NCBI GenBank assembly: GCA_015039465.1
Contig: MU130566.1
Span: 116,335 to 180,334 of the forward strand
Origin: Phlegmacium glaucopus
Lineage: Eukaryota > Basidiomycota > Agaricomycetes > Agaricales > Cortinariaceae
Length of the DNA: 64,000 bases
Direction: 5' to 3'
The first letter of the stretch is position 1, and each line of letters starts with the position of its first letter. This document shows positions 11,017 to 21,589 of this stretch, in pieces. The position numbers were made by a program, and so were the translations under genes. The notes beneath the pieces are model-generated. The model made no database searches, was not told the origin of the DNA, and worked only from the letters and a program-made list of their open reading frames with translations.

Positions 11017-11554
11017 GAGGTCTTTACTCTCCCCCACACATTCCGAGCAGATCCGAGCATTTTTAGAGTGTATTCCAAGCGGGATTTGCTCAGACCCGCT
11101 CGGATCTGCTCGGACTGCTAGGAATGGAACCTATATACCTCCCTAACCTTAACAAAGCCCTAACAAAACCTTAACAAAACCTTAACAAAACCTTAATAAA
11201 ACCTTAACAAACTATATACCTCCCTAACCTTAACACAACCTTAACAAAAACCTTAACAAAACCTTAACAAAACCTTAACAAATTAACAAAAACCTTAACA
11301 AAACCTTAACAAAAACCTTAACAAAACCTTAACAAAACCTTAACAGAAGTATTTTGCCAATAAATTTGTGTCTTATTTGCTTAGATCCACTTGGAATCTG
11401 CTTGGAATCTGCTTGGAATCTGCTCGGACTCTGCTCGGATCCGACCATTCCACTCGGAATCTGCTCGGACCTGCTCGGAATCTGCTCGGATCCACTCGGA
11501 CTGCTCGGATCCGCTCGGATCCGAGTGGAATGTGTGGGGGAGGGTAAAGTACTG
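11017..11554. mobile_element. hAT-type MITE with internal CCTTAACAAAA minisatellite
   Basis: 538 bp, flanked by the exact 8-bp duplication ACTAGCCG (11009-11016 and 11555-11562). The inverted ends share CTCCCCCACACATTCC (left) and its complement (right). Both subterminal zones are arrays of GCTCGGATC / CTGCTCGGA. The middle (about 11,145-11,345) is a tandem array of CCTTAACAAAA with small variations. No coding sequence was seen. Confidence 0.8.
11145..11345. repeat. Minisatellite (CCTTAACAAAA)n
   Basis: Imperfect tandem array of an 11-12 bp unit, CCTTAACAAAA, interrupted by two copies of TATATACCTCCCTAACC. It lies inside the MITE at 11017-11554. It resembles a telomere word only superficially. 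Confidence 0.85.
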
Positions 11555-11933
11555 ACTAGCCGAGGCATTCGACAAAGGATATGGATATGTGGTGGTGGAT
11601 ACGATCATAGGAGAAATGAAAGTAAACAAGTAACTAAGCATACCTAGAGTTGGACACAGCAAGGTGTCCCCTTACACATATACTGATCACCTTTTGGGAT
11701 ATTATCCAGCCATTGTTATGTGTAGGGACTAACACGGACCGACAAGATCTGGTTGCTACCCGTGACCATTTTTTCCAGATACCTATTTATGGGTATCCAT
11801 AACTAAATATAGCAAACCGTGGATATCTGGATAAGCTAGTACTAAATATAGATTAATTTTCAATTTCCGCTGTCACACATGATTCTGCAGTCTTATCAAT
11901 TGCTGTGCGCGGTTTCGGGACTTTGCTTCCTTT

Positions 11934-12492
11934 TGTTAAGTCTAGAACAAGGAAGTCACATCGGAGTTACTCCGGAACAGTAAGCGGAAAGGACATTGGC
12001 CTCCGCGTGTGTGCTGTGCCGCCCAGCTCCTAAGGTGTCCTGATTTCGGAACAGAAGAAGAAGTAATAAGACGGAAGACCTCAGTGACTTAGAGGACGAA
12101 CAAGAGGAGGAAACAAAGTTGATATTTGAACTGAGGGAAAACATACAAGTTTCGAGTACTTAAATAAATAAAGGAATAGCGACCGAAATATAAAAGATAA
12201 ATATAAGTGCTGCGTTCTGCTCCTGGGAAGGTCCTGCATTCTTGGGTGAATAATCCATGGCGGGTATGCTGACTGATGGTGGGAAGGATGATGACAAAGA
12301 ATAGTGGTAGTGGCAAAGAAGTGATAACGGGTTTGGAGTATAGACGGAGGAACCAGAATGACACAGAGAAATCTCGGAGTTGAACATAGGAAGAGTAGTT
12401 TGGGATATAAGGGAAGGCACTGTACGGAGTACGGACTACCGGAAACAGCTCCAATGGAGCCAGACCGGAGTAACATATAACAGAATGTAACA
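11934..12492 (-). repeat. 3' LTR of the Gypsy element
   Basis: 559 bp, TG...CA ends. It lacks a roughly 20-bp segment (ATGGACGGAACGGAACC) present in the other LTR. Nearly all other differences from that LTR are CG/TG or CG/CA alternations. Confidence 0.92.
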
Positions 12493-12555
12493 GTACCTCC
12501 CTGTCAAGGCCGAGACCCTCGAGGCCACGTGATGGTCCGTGCGAGGCTGACGTGG

Positions 12556-12561
12556 TATAAA
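12556..12561 (+). promoter_or_regulatory. TATA box of the antisense accessory gene
   Basis: TATAAA lies 75 bp upstream of the ATG at 12636, on the strand opposite to gag-pol and just inside the 3' LTR. The spacing fits a fungal core promoter with a short, CA-rich 5' leader (CCAAAACCCCCATCC..AAAACAAAAACACT). Confidence 0.6.
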
Positions 12562-12635
12562 GGCCGTCAGAGACTGGTGGTGATTCTTCACTTCAGATAA
12601 CTACCAAAACCCCCATCCTCTAAAACAAAAACACT

Positions 12636-13658
12636 ATGAACACCAACAACAATGCTGGCCCCTCCCTCCCTCCTGCTTTGCAACAAGCGAGGCTCGAGGA
12701 AGCATGAGAGTGTTGGTGGAAAGAGCGGGAGGAGGATGAGAGGCAGGAAGAGGCGGAGATCGAGGAAGCATGGAGGCTAGAGGAGGAGGAGGAGAGACAG
12801 AGGGTGGAGGTGGAGAGACAGAGGGTAGAGGCGGAGAAACAGAGAGTAGAGGCGGAAAAGAAGAAAAACGAGGAGTTGCAATGGAGGCAGCAGGAGGAGA
12901 AGCAGAGGAAGAGAAAAGCGGAGGCGATTGCGGTTGACGATGACGATGATGAAGAAGAAGAAGAAGGAAATGGAATGGAGCCAGGGTCGAGTGCCCCGAA
13001 GAAAAGAAAAACAAACAAGAAAGTAAGTGGTTCAAAAAGTAGAAATGGAATAAAACTAACGGAAAACACATAGGAGGTCTATCAGACCAAAACAAAGAAG
13101 AACCCGGTGTGCAGCCGGTGTGACGACACACACGAGGTGTGCTACAAAAAGAGCAGCGGGCCAGGGTGCTGGCGTTGCTACCAATGCAAGACCGCATGCA
13201 GCTTGGTTGGAGGGAAACAGAAGACGAAAGAATGGACGGAGGAACGGAGCGGGAAGAAGGACAAGGGAAAAGGGAAGGAGATAGCACCGGAGGTAGACGG
13301 AACGGAGTTGTTGATAGAGGGGTTGGAGATGATCGGAGGGCTGATGAGGAAGATGGTGGAGACACAGGAAGCGATGAGGTACGCAATGGAAGTGTGGATG
13401 AGGCGAGAGATAGAAAGGGAGAAACGGGAGATAGAGAAGGATAGACGGGATGAAGCAAGGAGAGAAGAGGAGATAAAACGGAGGGACGCAACAAAAGCGG
13501 AGAAGGGGGTGGAAACAGAGATCCAAGAGGAGACAGAAAAAGAGGAGTCAGATGACGGGGACGAGTTGGAGGTGGAAGGAGGATTGGAAGCGGAGATGGA
13601 GAGGGCGGCAGGAGCGGAGGAAGAAAGCATGGAAGGGGTAGAAAAAACAGTAGAATAA
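12636..13658 (+). pseudogene. Antisense accessory gene: coiled coil plus Zn(II)2Cys6-like cluster
   Basis: Two exons, 12636-13022 and 13074-13658, with a clean phase-0 intron (GTAAGTGG...ACACATAG, 51 bp). Together they encode 323 residues. An in-frame TGA at 12705 (EEA*ECWW) looks like CGA to TGA at a CpG and breaks this copy. Domains in order: Asn/Pro-rich start, a long Glu/Arg coiled coil (RQRVEVERQRVEAEKQRVEA), a basic KKRKTNKK signal, then CSRCDDTHEVC.{8}CWRCYQCKTAC, followed by another Glu/Arg/Lys helix. The cysteine spacing C-x2-C-x6-C-x8-C-x2-C-x6-C fits the fungal Zn(II)2Cys6 consensus. Because the gene is antisense, its intron is not removed when the genomic RNA is spliced. This explains how an intron survives in a retroelement and argues that the gene is transcribed from its own promoter. 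Function is inferred only: a DNA-binding protein. Confidence 0.75.
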
Positions 13659-13828
13659 AAAATAAATTGTATATAATTTCTTTCTTGTTTTTTTTTTTGT
13701 TTTTGTTTAAAAATATTTTGTTTTCTTGATTTTTTTTTGTGAAACAGAAGAGTAAGATAACAGAAAGGAATAGAACAGAAAAGACATGGAAAGGAATGGA
13801 AAAAGCAAGGAAAGAGACAGAAAAGGAA

Positions 13829-16800
13829 TCAAGAGAGCGGAAGAGGTCCGGTTTTAGCCGGATAACTCTGGTGGAAATCAGCAACAAGTTCAGACGCGTG
13901 TCCTAATTCATTAGCTAGTAACCAGGAGGTTTCTTCGTTGGTACCTTCATAGCCAGACCACTTGACTAGGTACAGAAGTTTGCATACATGTCGTCTGTTA
14001 TCCAATTTAGAGTCCAAAATCTCGGAGACCTCAAATTCCTGCTCTCTGTCAATGACAACCGGAGGAGGTGGAGGTTGAGTACAATCCGGAATAGTGTTCG
14101 GAACGGAGGGCTCTAGCATGGAAACATGGAAGACGGGATGGACGGCACGCATGTTGTTGGGAAGACGAAGGGTCCAGGACAAAGGACCTGCCTGAGCAAT
14201 GATCTCATATGGACCAAGATACTTCTCGGAGAGTTTCTTTGAAGGTCTGGTCGTACGGAAGAATTGTGCTTTGACAAAGGCTCAATCTCCAACCTTAAAG
14301 TCCAGAGGAGGAATCTGACACTTGTCTGCGGAACATTGGTATTGTTCCTGGGAAGTAAGGATAGCTTTTTGGAGTTCCTCGTGGAGTTTGTTAAGGTCCA
14401 TAATGTACTTGTGAGCACGGGAGGAGACGAGGTTGTACTCTGGATGGATAGTGATAGCCGGATTGTAGCCTTTGTTGGTGAAGAACGGAGATACACTGGT
14501 AGTGGCACTCGGAGTATTGTTGTAGGAGAATTCTGCTAATGGGAGAAATGAACTCCAGTTGTCTTGCTGGTAGTTGCAGTTGATGCGGATGTATTGTTCC
14601 AAGGTTTGGTTAACGTGTTCCATTTGTCCGTCACCTTCCGGGTGGTATCCGGAGGTGAAGTGCAACTTCATGTCAAGGGCTTTTCCGAGGGATCTGAAGA
14701 AGTGAGATACAAACTCGGAACCGTGATTGGAAGTTACATGGGACGGAACACCATGCTTGGAAAACACGTGGATGACAAATAGTTCAGCAAGTTGAGCGGA
14801 AGTGATGGCATTGTATGTGGGGATAAAAATGGATTGTTTCATAAAACGGTCTACTACGACTAAGACCGCAGTGAAACCTTTGGAGTCCGGAAGGTGTTCA
14901 ATGAAATCCATGGAGATGGAGTCCCAGGGATGGGACGGAACAGGGAGTTGTTGGAGTAAGCCATAAGGTTTATGATGTTTGGCTTTGGACCGAGAACAGG
15001 TGGTGCAAGTCCTACAATAGTCAGTGACAAAAACACGAACACTGGGCCAAGTATACTCTCGACGGATAACCACAAGAGTTCTATTGACACCAAAATGTCC
15101 GGAGACAGGATGGTCATGATAATAACGAAGGACACGGAGACAAAGATCTCCGGAATCTGGAACATAGATCCGTTGATCAATCCGGATGAATCCGGAAGAG
15201 TCCTTTGACCATCTAGCATGCTTCGGATTGTCTAGATCCGATAAGTAGGACTGTGCAAGGGGATCCGTGGAAAGAGCGGAAAGAATCCCCTTGTTGAGCT
15301 CTTCGACATCCATGGTAAAGACACCACGGAGTACAGTGGGAAGCAATGAAGTAGCTTGGAGAGAAGCAGAAAGTTATTTGGAAGAAAAGATAGGTTTAAA
15401 ATTGTGTGGATTGACTTCACCGTAATCTTTCCCTCCCTCCTTTAGATAGAGGTCAGGACGTTGAGTCAGCGCGTCCGGCTTTGTTCCGAGACAGCCTGGG
15501 CGAAATCGAATAACCATGTTGAAAGCGGAAAGGTACTCTGACCACCGGGCTTGACGCTGGGATAAGATTTTGGTGGTCGAGAAATACTCTAGATTCTTAT
15601 GGTCAGTAACCACATCAATTGGGAAACTAGCACCTTCAAGGTAGTGACGCCAAGCTTTAAAAGCTTCAAAAATGGTGAGCAACTCCTTGTCGTGAACGTC
15701 GTAATTCAATTCCGCACCAGAGAAGGTATGAGAACAATATGCGACGGGATGGATTTCTCCATTGGAATCACAAATGGAAAGGATAGCTGCTAAAGTGTAA
15801 TCAGATGCATCAGTTTCAACAATGATAGGACAGTTAGGCTTCCAGTGTGTTAACACCGGAGCGGAAATAAAGCCTCCTTGAGAGTTTTAAAAGCAAGGTG
15901 ACAACTGTCATTAAAAACCCACGGAATATTTTTCTGGGTGAGACAAGTCAACGGAACCACAATATCGGAGTAGTTGTGGATGAAACACCTGTAAAAATTA
16001 GCAAAACCGAGGAAGGATTGGACATCTTTGACTTTCCGAGGTTCCGGCCAGTCTTGAATGACTTGGACTTTCGCCAGATCCATAGAAAGGCCATCAGGAC
16101 CAATCATGTGACCCAGGTACTCAACGGAATCGGAGTGGAAAACACATTTCTTACCATTAGCGAAGAGATTATTATCTTGAAGCCGTCGGAGGACTTCGGA
16201 GACATGTTTAATGTGATCTTTTTTGTTGATGGAGAAAATGAGGATGTCGTCCAGATAGATGATTACGAACACATCTAAAAGGTCAGCAAAAAGAGTGTTA
16301 AGGAATGTTTGAAAACCACCTGGGGCGTTGGTAAGTCCGAACAGCATGACAAGCCACTCGAAGGAGCCATAGCGGGTATGGAAAGCAGTCTTCCATTTGT
16401 CTCTGGCAGCAATGCAGACGAGATGGTAGGCATGCTTTAAGTCAATTTTAGTAAAGATCCCAGATTTGCGGGGAGCATCAAGTAAATCAGAAACAAGAGG
16501 TAAAGGATACTTGTCTTTCCGAGTGATGGCATTGAGTTTTCAAAAATCAACACAAAGCCGTAATGACCCGTCCTTCTTCATGATAAACAGGACAGGTGCT
16601 CCGAAAGGAGACTTTGATGGACGGATGAAACCCATGTTTAGGTGCTCGTCAATGAACTCTCGGAGCATACCCAACTCGGATTCGGAAAGCGGATAAATCG
16701 GACCCAAAGGGGGCTTCGCGGACTCATCAATTTCGATTTTTAAGTCATACTCTCGATGAGCCGCTAGGGTGTTGGCTTTACCCTTTGACAAGACATCCGA

Positions 16801-17508
16801 AAATTCGTGGTATATTTCCGGAACACCCTCCAAGTTGGAATTGGAAGGTGAGGAGGAGGCTGCCGTGGAACGGCTAGCAGCCTCAACTGGATCATGAACG
16901 GAAATGGAAAAGCATTGGGCTCCTTCTGAACAAATAGACCTCATGAAAGCTGCAGCAGACACTAAGGCAATTTTAGGAGCGGTCAGTGGTTTCGGAACAA
17001 ACGGAATAGAAGGTATTTCAACCTTTGTCTTCGCGGAAACCGTATCAGACATGGTAATGTCAGATACCGGAACGGGTGCCTTGGTGGAAACGGAAACGGG
17101 AACTGGAAGGATAACTATACAGTCTCGGAAAGTTACACTGCTATCGACCCAGTCAATCAACGGATTATGTTGGGTGAGCCAGTCAAGCCCAAGTACAGCA
17201 GGAAAATCAGAATCCAGCTTGGTTAATAAAAACCGGATTTTGTAGACGGAACCACAAGAGAAACGAACAGAAACAACGGTAGCATGTGTGATCATGCCCG
17301 GAGAAGAACCATCAATGAGACGGAGAGTCATAGGATTAATTGGAAAAATAGGACAATCATTGGACTTTGCGTAATGCTCATCCATGAAACAGTGAGTGGA
17401 ACCACTGTCAATGAAAGTGGAAAAATTGACATTCGGAAATTGAAGAGAAAGAAGGGAAACAAAAACTGCTCGGGTATCTGGAGAGATGCATTTAGAACTG
17501 CAACAAGT
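13829..17508 (-). pseudogene. pol: Gypsy pol: protease, RT, RNase H, integrase, chromodomain (broken)
   Basis: Minus strand. Protease active site DSGSTH at about 17,410. RT has [25 protein letters not shown] and the catalytic YLDD ([11 protein letters not shown]). RNase H has ETDASDYTLAA and DHKNLEYF. Integrase has the HHCC zone, MDFIEHLP, and YHPEGDGQ. The chromodomain (EFEVSEILDSK...YLVKWSGYEGTNEETSW) ends at 13829. Lesions: TGA after CVDF at 16540 (expected Arg CGA), a one-base frameshift near 15,855, TAA at 15374, and TGA after VGD at 14282 (expected CGA). The second integrase Asp motif reads TSNHGSEF instead of the usual TSDRGSEF, so a catalytic residue is lost. The nonsense lesions at 16540 and 14282 and the integrase change fit C-to-T at CpG. 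Confidence 0.92.
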
Positions 17509-17560
17509 TCAGCACAGGGGCTCTCGCAATTCACCATCTGTGCTGAGTCCAGTGAATTGC

Positions 17561-18580
17561 TTAGTCTTTTTTCTTCTCCGAACTGGAGTCCTTTGGCTTA
17601 GCCAGAATGGACTCGGAAGCAGAATCAGAAACAGTAGAGGCTTGGCCTTTAGCGGAGCTTGCCTTGGCAAGGTTACAGTCAGGAACACGATGTCCCACCT
17701 TGCCACAGAAAAGACAAAGTTTATTATCCATCCGGCATTGCCTTTCTTGCTGGGTAAGTCTACCCCACGAGTCCAGCTTGCCTTCTAGATTAGGTTTAGG
17801 AGGAGTGGAAGTGGAAGCCTTACCAGAGTCTGTGGGCTTAGCGGACTTTTGATCCGAAGGCCAAGACTGTTTACCGGAACTGGAAGAAGGGGTGGAAGAA
17901 GAGGGTATGGAGGAGGATGAAGAAGGGGTAGGACCCTTTGGAGGGTTTTGGCGTGGCTGCGGAGCGGGTTCCTGAGAATGTTCTTGCATATGTTCCCAGT
18001 AGCGAGCATCGGCATTTTGAGCTTTTTGACGCATCGCAGTTAAGGACCGGGGCTTGCCATCACCATTGCTAATTTCATCCTTGAGTTGGGAAGGTAAACC
18101 TTTGTAAAACCTATCCCTCAGAGCAGGCTTGCCCCAAGTACAGCGGACTGCCAAGGAGTTGAATCGGACTAAGTAATTGGAGATACGTTGGCCGTCCTTC
18201 ATTGGGAGATTGTTGAGGTTTGTGTTCTACGTTGGCGGACTCGTCATAAGGACCGAAGTTGGACTGAAGTTTGCTGACGAAGAGATCCCAATTTTCAAGC
18301 CAAGACAGAGGCTCATCGGTGAGACCGGACATTCCAGGTTCGAACCATTCCTGAGCAATGTCCCAGAGATAGGACAAAGCAAATGTTACTCGCTTGGAGT
18401 CATCTCGGAATGTGTCGGAAGAGCTCCGGAAATAGAGCCTGCATTTGTCTGTAGCCATCCGAGGTTCGTAGCCTCTTCGACTACATCGGGAATGGGAGTC
18501 TGCCTTGTAGGGGTGTTTTCGTGGGACATATTTTGTTGTATTGGTAATGGGGTTTTGGAAGTTTTAGAACGAGTTTGCAT
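17561..18580 (-). pseudogene. gag: Gypsy gag with CCHC zinc knuckle (one frameshift)
   Basis: Starts MQTRSKTSKTPLPIQQ at 18580, just inside the 5' LTR. The capsid-like part has FRDDSKRVTFALSYL and EWFEPGM. The second part, open to the stop at 17561, has ISNYLVRFNSLA, a Ser/Pro-rich linker and one zinc knuckle CLFCGKVGHRVPDC (C-x2-C-x4-H-x4-C). The reading frame changes by one base near 18,210 (an extra C before LNNLPMKDGQ), and further small breaks are likely near 18,390. The protease frame that follows is different and starts after a stop at 17509-17511. Confidence 0.85.
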
Positions 18581-18607
18581 AGGAGTGGGTGAGAAGTTCG
18601 AATATAC

Positions 18608-19187
18608 TGTTAAGTTTAGAACAAGGAAGTCACGTCGGAGTTACTCCAGAATGGACGGAACGGAACCGGAACAGTAAGTGGAAAGGATGTTGGCCTCAGC
18701 ATGTGTGCTGTGCCACCCAGCTCCTAAGGTGTCCTGATTTCGGAACAGAAGAAGAAGTAATAAGACGGAAGACCTCAGTGACTTAGAGGACGAACAAGAG
18801 GAGGAAACAAAGTTGATATTTGAACTGAGGGAAAACATACAAGTTTTGAGTACTTAAATAAATAAAGGAATAGCGACCGAAATATATAAAGATAAATATA
18901 AGTGCTGCGTTCTGCTCCTGGGAAGGTCCTGCATTCTTGGGTGAATAATCCATGGCGGGTATGCTGACTGATGGTGGGAAGGATGATGACAAAGAATAGT
19001 GGTAGTGGCAAAGAAGTGATAACAGGTTTGGAGTATAGACGGAGGAACCAGAATGACATGGAGAAGTCTCGGAGTTGAACATAGGAAGAGTAGTTTGGGA
19101 TATAAGGGAAGGCACTGTACAGAGTACGGACTACTGGAAACAGCTCTGACGGAGCCGGACCGGATTAATGTATAATGGAATGTAACA
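18608..19187 (-). repeat. 5' LTR of the Gypsy element
   Basis: 580 bp, TG...CA ends, collinear with 11934-12492. At one position each LTR shows a different decay product of the same ancestral CpG (GACATTGG in one, GATGTTGG in the other). Confidence 0.92.
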
Positions 19188-20777
19188 CCTTTCCCCCCTG
19201 CTTGTCAGATGTTATGCCTGCCAGGGCTGCTCCCAGGGCTGCTACCAAGGCTGCTAGGGCTGCTCCTAAGTCTCGTAAGGCTGGAAAATCTGCTATTGTA
19301 GTGCCTGCAGCTTCTGTAGCCCTTACTGATCATGCTGATCATGTACCACTGAACCCACCTGTTACTCCACCCCCACGGCCACAGGTCTGGGCACGTCAGC
19401 TCCAGTTTGAGACCCCAGGAGAGCACTTTCCTTCAGTATCCCCAGGCTCAAGTGATTCAGATGTAGGAATGCTTGTTACTGAGGATGTCTTTGCTCCTCC
19501 AGTCCTTATCTCACCCATCAAGCAACACCAGAGGCAAGCTGCTCCCACAATCAATCGGCTCACTGATCTGGAGGTCTGGGAGATGAGTGATGAAGAGATT
19601 GTTGGTACATATATTTGATAAACTTTATTACTAAATATAAATAAATGAATTCTTTAAGATGCAGCACAAATGTCGTGGAGATCTGAAGTATATGACCACT
19701 ACGACATTGGTCTGCGACGTGATTTTACTCCAACACGTGAACCCCTTTCTCTGACCCTGGTGTTCACCTGCAAAACCCATCCCCATCATCATCCATCTGT
19801 CTGAACTCGCTCACGGGGAAAAACAGGTGATGGAACAAGCAATCTGCAGAAGGACATTGATATGTGTTTGAGGAAGCAAGGCCGTGAACGTGTAAAACCA
19901 GAATCGGGGACTATTCCTTACTCTGAGCCAGCTCACTGTGCGCTTATTGCCCTGCGCTGTGCAAAAAATGCTTGTCCAATCAACTCTGTCCTTGACGATG
20001 ACTATAAGCTTGAGGTTGAAATGCTACAGCCTGGGACTAAGATTCCACATCCAATGACAGTTCAACGGGATTTGCTTTACATCTATGAGCAGGCTTCAAT
20101 TGCGGTGAAGAATTATTTTTTGGTGTGTTATTTTTATTGTAAAATTAAAAAATTGCTTATACATTGAATACAGCAACTGAATAGTACTATTCACCTTGCT
20201 CTTGATGGATGGACTTCCCCACTCATTTCCTCATACCTTGGTCTTGTGGTTGTCTGGTTTGACCAGGGAGTAATTCACCGAGCAATTCTAGAATTCATTT
20301 GGTGTGTTATGATTTATAATATATCATGATTTCCTTCATTCCTCACTTCTTTTTATAGCTTAACCCAAAAACATGATGGACGGTATCTGGCCACTGTTAC
20401 AGCTGATTGCTTGAAACGGTTTGGTCTTGATCAACAGGTAAAGAAAATAATGTTGTCTTCTAAAATATAATTATATTGTTATTTTTATAGCTACTTGGTA
20501 TATGCATGGATAACACTAGTAATTGCAACAAACTCGCAGAGTTGCTACCTGACTATATTCCTACATTCCAGGGTATGGATGCACGACTGTGATGTTTGAC
20601 CCATATACTTAATCTCGTTGCAAAAGTAACAAGATTTATTATCATTAAGCAGTTGACTAATTATTTCTATCTAGATCTTCATTTCTTTCTTTTTCAAGAA
20701 GCCAAAAGTGAAGAAATCTGTCACAATTCCAGCAGATAATCACACCAGTGAGGGGGAGGTGGTTGTGGATCCTGGGG

Positions 20778-21362
20778 NNNNNNNNNNNNNNNNNNNNNNN
20801 NNNNNNNNNNNNNNNNNNNNNNNNNNNNNNNNNNNNNNNNNNNNNNNNNNNNNNNNNNNNNNNNNNNNNNNNNNNNNNNNNNNNNNNNNNNNNNNNNNNN
20901 NNNNNNNNNNNNNNNNNNNNNNNNNNNNNNNNNNNNNNNNNNNNNNNNNNNNNNNNNNNNNNNNNNNNNNNNNNNNNNNNNNNNNNNNNNNNNNNNNNNN
21001 NNNNNNNNNNNNNNNNNNNNNNNNNNNNNNNNNNNNNNNNNNNNNNNNNNNNNNNNNNNNNNNNNNNNNNNNNNNNNNNNNNNNNNNNNNNNNNNNNNNN
21101 NNNNNNNNNNNNNNNNNNNNNNNNNNNNNNNNNNNNNNNNNNNNNNNNNNNNNNNNNNNNNNNNNNNNNNNNNNNNNNNNNNNNNNNNNNNNNNNNNNNN
21201 NNNNNNNNNNNNNNNNNNNNNNNNNNNNNNNNNNNNNNNNNNNNNNNNNNNNNNNNNNNNNNNNNNNNNNNNNNNNNNNNNNNNNNNNNNNNNNNNNNNN
21301 NNNNNNNNNNNNNNNNNNNNNNNNNNNNNNNNNNNNNNNNNNNNNNNNNNNNNNNNNNNNNN
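20778..21362. other. Assembly gap (585 N)
   Basis: Run of N between hAT transposase segments. ORFs that cross it have no meaning. Its size may be an estimate. Confidence 0.99.
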
Positions 21363-21589
21363 ATTTCTTCTAATTTTTTTGATTGCTTTTTAAAGATCTA
21401 ACTTTGCTTTTCTCTCAAGCAGAGGTTCCCCATATTGTGGATGCCCTTCCTATGTTATTCTATCTTCAGGAGAGTTTACAGGCTGTTGTTGAGGATCAAG
21501 TCCAGAACACTGAGGATGACATCTCTGACATATCCTCTTCTGGTGATTCGAAGGTCACTGCGGACAGTCAACATTAAAGTAAGCAGGAG

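Larger units (their letters stand above)
11934..19187 (-). mobile_element. Ty3/Gypsy chromovirus LTR retrotransposon, full length, decayed
   Basis: 7254 bp with LTRs at 11934-12492 and 18608-19187 (TGTTAAG...TGTAACA in the plus text) and the exact 5-bp target duplication CCTTT (11929-11933 and 19188-19192). Gag and pol run on the minus strand, so the right LTR is the 5' LTR. Pol order is protease, RT, RNase H, integrase, chromodomain, as in chromoviruses. Next to the left LTR the minus strand reads CAGGGAGGTAC, a short purine-rich stretch usable as a polypurine tract. I could not match the sequence after the 5' LTR to a tRNA 3' end. An extra gene on the opposite strand (12,636-13,658) lies between the chromodomain and the 3' LTR. 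Confidence 0.95.

Noticed and set aside
11145..11345. Interstitial telomere
   Set aside because: The unit is CCTTAACAAAA, not TTAGGG, and the array lies inside a MITE with a clear target duplication.
12634..13887. Minus-strand ORF of 417 codons rich in Ser, Pro and Leu
   Set aside because: Complement of the Glu/Arg-rich accessory gene. It lacks any retroviral domain, while the plus-strand reading has an intron, a TATA box and an ordered cysteine cluster.
20708..21401. Two ORFs of about 220 codons across the gap
   Set aside because: Consist almost wholly of N translated as X.
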